Below are positions 60,720 to 64,000 of a stretch of 64,000 nt of DNA, one piece after another. Position 1 is the stretch's first letter, and the number at the start of each line of letters is the position of its first letter. The stretch is from NCBI GenBank assembly GCA_029962745.1, contig CM057154.1:26016224-26080223 (forward strand), written 5' to 3'. The translations under genes were made by a program, and so were the position numbers. The notes under the pieces were generated by a model. That model did no database searches. It was not told the origin of the DNA and saw only the letters and a program-made list of their open reading frames with translations. Source of the DNA: Echinometra lucunter (taxonomy: Eukaryota; Echinodermata; Echinoidea; Camarodonta; Echinometridae).

Positions 60720-61990
60720 GGGGGAGAAGGGGGTGGTGCCGGAAGGGTTGGGAAGCTATAGAGAAACTTCAATTTTTCGCTCTTTTTTCTCAGATTCATG
60801 TTGGAAACTTAGAAATGAGAAACCCAGCCAGAGGATAATTAAAGCGAACCGTGTTTACAGCAAAAAGGAAAATGGCATGAATGTGTTAAATAATAGTCTC
60901 ACAATTTCCGTTCTTGAAAGATGCGTGTGCAGTTCTTAAAGGATAATAAATATGGAAGCACTTTCAAAAATAACTCTATGGGCTAAATTCAAAGGAAATA
61001 GCAATTTTAGATTTGCCAGGTAGATAACTCGTTCACCAACACTACGGACACTGCGGTAGTGCTCCAAAAACCCCATTGTTAGCATAGGCCGTTGCAATCC
61101 AACACAACAAATGGGGCGTTTGTTGGACGAATCAAACAAGGGTAGTGGGTGTTGGTACAGAAATCCGTATGACTGTTGTTAATTTCTGTTGTTTATAAAC
61201 ACAGTTATATTTGCATGTAAAGGCGTTCGTTTGAAGACTAATAAGAGGATTAGAATGATAGAAAATGATGTAAAGTAAAAGTGTACTTTCATGCATATGT
61301 TTAATCATCTGAGAAATAGTTTTTTTTAATGCATTTCAAACTTTAGCCAAGCAACATCCTCGCTGGCAACGGAATCTCGTTGGTCATGCTGGTCATTCAT
61401 ATTCGTGAAAGGCAACCATGTTCCTTTTTATTGAGATTTCTCCCAATTCCACCCCAAACGTGCACCAGATCGTTCAATTTTAATTCTAAAAAAACAAAAG
61501 CTGATAACATGATTTTTTTGCTCATGTATATGATTTTATTGCTCATGTATACGTGTATATGTGGAGCAACAACTCTGATTTTCTCCCTGGAATACACTGA
61601 TATTTTGCATCCTTGGATAGAACTTAGCACTATGTAATGTCTATCTAAACTGAGAGAGCCCTACAGGTCCTGCTTTTGGAGTGCAGTGGTTATGAGAAAC
61701 TGCTTTTTATCAACTTTTCTGAATCTCTCTCTTCTTGTTTTGAGAGTTCTATTTTGACTGCTGGTCCCAGATAACTGATTTTTGTTGGACCCAGTTCTGT
61801 ATGATGCTGAGCGCTCAGTTTTTCTTCTGAAAGACAGACTGGTCATTATTCTCCAAGTGGATTCCCCCACTATTCTTTCTTGGACATGACTCATCTCTTT
61901 GTTTACTACTTGTGACTGATCACCCTGTTTTTCTGAATCTAATCTCTGCTCCATTCTTCTTGAGGACAATACTCAGCAATTGCATCTACA
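60195..61990. other. No gene seen; microsatellite and old repeat
   Basis: A GA array with a G run lies at 60678-60724. At 61415-61490 the sequence (tttttattgagatttctccc, then ccaaacgtgcaccagat) resembles 2575-2660 in the left arm of the inverted duplication. Sequence from about 61660 is likely LINE 5' leader for the element that follows. Confidence 0.55.
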
Positions 61991-61993
61991 ACA

Positions 61994-62940
61994 ATGACAA
62001 CCAGATCTCAATCAAAGCAAGGTAAGGAAAACTCATCAATTGTTCAAGAGGTCATTACAGACCTATTAAAAAGTGATGTTTTTCTTGCTCTAGTACAAGA
62101 TTCAGTTGAAAAAATTGGATAAATGCAAGATGTAATTGACAAACAAGAAGCCATTATTATGGATCTTCAATGCGAGAAGGACCCAATGTCAAAAGATCTT
62201 GAAAAGTTGAATGAGCTTGAAAAAATTAAAAATGATCAACTGCATAGCATCAAACTGAAGCTGAATGCAGAAGAACAATATTCAAAGAGAAATTGTTTAC
62301 GTCTCTTCGGTTTCAAAGAAAAACCTAGTGAAAACACCGACAGTATTATAGTTGATGTCGCCAAACAGATCTTGAAAGTGGACCTATCCCTCGAGCATAT
62401 TAAGAGAAGCCATTGGCGTAAATCCCGGGGGGATGGGGAGGACATATCCCCCACTTTTTTGAGAGGGGGGATGGCGTGGTACAAATATCCCCCACACTTT
62501 TAAAGGAAGAAATGATATTTGAATTAATCTTTAAATACAACTTTTAATAATCTGTCGTAAACAACAATCATATTTTAGAATTTCTATTTGAAAATGCGAT
62601 TGAAAACCAGAAAAATTGTACGTTTTGGCTCGCTTGCTTCGCTTGCTCGCAAGATAAGAAATAGAATGTGTGTAAGGGGGGGGGGGGTGTCTGTGCAGGT
62701 GGTCGAGGGCGTGTGTTTTTACTCAAGTGTGAGTTCGACAAAAAAAAAAGAATCGACAAAAAAGTCCATCATCCCCCCCCCCCCCCCCCCTCTCTGCAAA
62801 GTTGATTTACGCCGGTGAGAGAAGCCATAGAGTGTGACCTAAGAACCCAAGGAAGGATGACAAACCTCGCGGTATCATTGTCAAATTCAAATCATATATG
62901 AAACGTAATGAAATCATGTAGAATAGGCGTAACCTAAAAG
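61994..62940 (+). pseudogene. LINE ORF1-like remnant, interrupted
   Basis: The frame opens at 61994 (MTTRSQSKQGKENSSIVQEV), meets one in-frame TAA at about 62119, then continues as MQDVIDKQEAIIMDL. A charged, coiled-coil-like stretch follows, then KRNCLRLFGFKEKPSENTDS and DLSLEHIKRSH. A hAT-like element splits it at 62411. Beyond the element the frame resumes with GIIVKFKSYMKRNEIM, has another stop, and gives NRRNLKGT. A coiled coil followed by an RNA-binding-like R-L-F-G-x-x-E block matches ORF1 proteins of L2/CR1- and L1-type LINEs. It passes directly into endonuclease sequence near 62950, so the ORF1 end and any linker are deleted. Confidence 0.7.
62411..62817. mobile_element. hAT-like miniature element inside LINE ORF1
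   Basis: Perfect 8-bp target duplication AGAGAAGC (62403-62410 and 62818-62825). Inverted ends CATTGGCGTAAATC and, on the other strand, CACCGGCGTAAATC. The interior has the family's inverted gctcgcttgcttcgcttgct module (62628-62650), G runs and a C run, in reverse orientation to the copies at 23905 and 57984. Non-coding. Confidence 0.9.
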
Positions 62941-62944
62941 GAAC

Positions 62945-64000
62945 AAACAATGTCATTGATACTCTGAAAAACAAATTTTCAATAATTGCAATTTCAGAAA
63001 CATGAATTTCTGGTCAACCAACACTTCCATTATCATTTACAGGTTTACACTTTTTTTTACATTCAGACAGAGCTGGTCGAGCCATAGGAGGAGGTGTTGC
63101 ATTGTTTTTAAAAGATAACATTGTAAGCACGGTATGTAATGACATACTTAATACTTATGATGAATCAATTTGTGAATATTTTTTTGTTGATCTTAAACTT
63201 GGTCCAAATCACAAATACACTGTTGACGTTATTTACAGGAAACCAAGTTCTGATATCGATACCTTCCTACATTTTTATAATGAGTTGCTTTCCACTTTAT
63301 CTTGTGAAAACAATGATGCGATAATACCTGGTGATTTTAATATAGATCTTCTGAAATCCTCAAATTCTGCTGAAAATAATATTTGTAAATACATTTATGA
63401 TTCTGAATTGTTACCCTGGTTTACGTAATTTGATTTCATGTCCAACTCGCATAACACTAAGCACTGAAACATTAATTATTAATATATTCATAAATTTCAA
63501 TAATTCAAAATGTATCAGTGGAACTATCTGTACTGATGTCACAGATCACCTGCCTGTGTTTTCCCTTTTTGAAATCATGAAGTTTGAAAATAATCATTGT
63601 GACAAAGATACTTTTCAATCCTTTAATCGTAAAATCACAAATGAAAATATTTCACTATTGAGTGGTGAATTATACAGGACAGATTGGTCTTTTTTGTATA
63701 GTCTGAATGATTTAGAACAAAAGTATGATAGGTTTATTTCCATAACTTGTAATTTATATGACAAATGCTTACCACTGATACCTTGTAAAGTCAAGAAATA
63801 ACTAGGAAACCCTGGATAACTGAAAATTTGAGAAGATGTATTAAAAAGAAAAACAAACTATATACAAAATTTTATTCATAATATGTCAGTTACAAATGAA
63901 CGTGAATTCAAAATGTACAAAAAACAAAGTAAATGCATTATCAAGAAAAGCTAAAAGACATTGTTTTTATTTACTATTCGGAAATGTTAACAAATATATT
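62945..64000 (+). pseudogene. CR1/L2-like LINE endonuclease, runs off window
   Basis: Apurinic-like endonuclease domain. IIAISET (about 62982) is followed by a stop where a Trp codon is expected. Then come GRAIGGGVALFLKDNIVS (63079-63130), VDVIYRKPSSDIDTFLHFYN (about 63220-63280) and IIPGDFNIDLLKSS (about 63321-63365). After a frameshift near 63400 it gives LRNLISCPTRITLSTETLII and CTDVTDHLPVFSLFE (63530-63575), the C-terminal SDH block with T for S. The frame is open to 63799, then broken again. Order and wording fit the endonuclease of CR1/L2-group LINEs, possibly the same family as the RT remnants at 29-31 kb. The RT should lie beyond 64000. Confidence 0.8.

Noticed and set aside
61661..61969. 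Minus-strand ORF of 102 codons with many Arg and Ser
   Set aside because: It lies opposite the presumed 5' leader of the plus-strand LINE and is low in sequence complexity; no splice sites or family resemblance.
1..64000. CRISPR arrays, operons, bacterial or phage systems
   Set aside because: No regularly spaced repeats with unique spacers, no polycistronic gene layout, and intron-containing genes; the sequence is eukaryotic.

Overview
This window looks like non-coding, repeat-dense DNA from a marine deuterostome, most likely an echinoderm and probably a sea urchin. The basis is AT-rich sequence full of microsatellites and poly-C/poly-G runs, frequent tacatgta words, many hAT-type miniature elements, several clades of degenerate non-LTR retrotransposons, a tRNA-derived SINE, and small minus-strand exons for leucine-rich-repeat (LRR) and immunoglobulin (Ig) domains between long introns. 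The species assignment is inference. Nothing prokaryotic is present. Three runs of exactly 500 N (7564-8063, 38064-38563, 51001-51500) divide the window into four contigs.

Layout. 1-7563: a 1.1 kb sequence with a second copy at about 19.9-21.1 kb, then a large inverted duplication (arms 1109-3565 and 4730-7563) carrying remnants of a LINE reverse transcriptase facing both ways. 8064-25800: miniature inverted-repeat elements, AAG and GAT microsatellites, a Tx1/L1-like LINE 3' part (12.6-14.5 kb) broken by a hAT-like element, further hAT-like elements with 8-bp target duplications, a possible secreted-peptide ORF (23.4-23.7 kb, minus) and a short frameshifted coding remnant (22.4-22.6 kb, minus). 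25807-27971: three minus-strand exons of an LRR gene whose splice phases agree. 26775-38063 and 38564-46291: two near-identical copies of one region lying back to back across a gap. Each copy holds two LRR exons and a CR1/L2-like LINE. The first copy has an extra 3.8 kb with a possible three-exon transcript; the second has an extra tRNA-derived SINE. The homology ends at the gap on both sides, so an unmerged haplotype overlap is more likely than a true tandem duplication.

46292-64000: a 0.94 kb element rich in ACGTC, a 1.8 kb element with long inverted ends and an 8-bp target duplication, a minus-strand Tx1/L1-like LINE (51.5-56.0 kb) split by a 0.8 kb DNA element, a Harbinger-like miniature element, one V-set Ig exon (57224-57571, minus), a 1.4 kb hAT-like element, a short near-perfect hairpin, and a plus-strand L2/CR1-like LINE running off the end, its ORF1 broken by a hAT-like element.

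The only host genes I can support are the LRR gene and the Ig exon, with weaker cases for the small ORF and the possible transcript. Both supported genes are on the minus strand. LRR and Ig domains are common in innate-immune receptor families, but the window does not show that they belong to one gene. All similarity levels are judged by eye, without alignment or database search.
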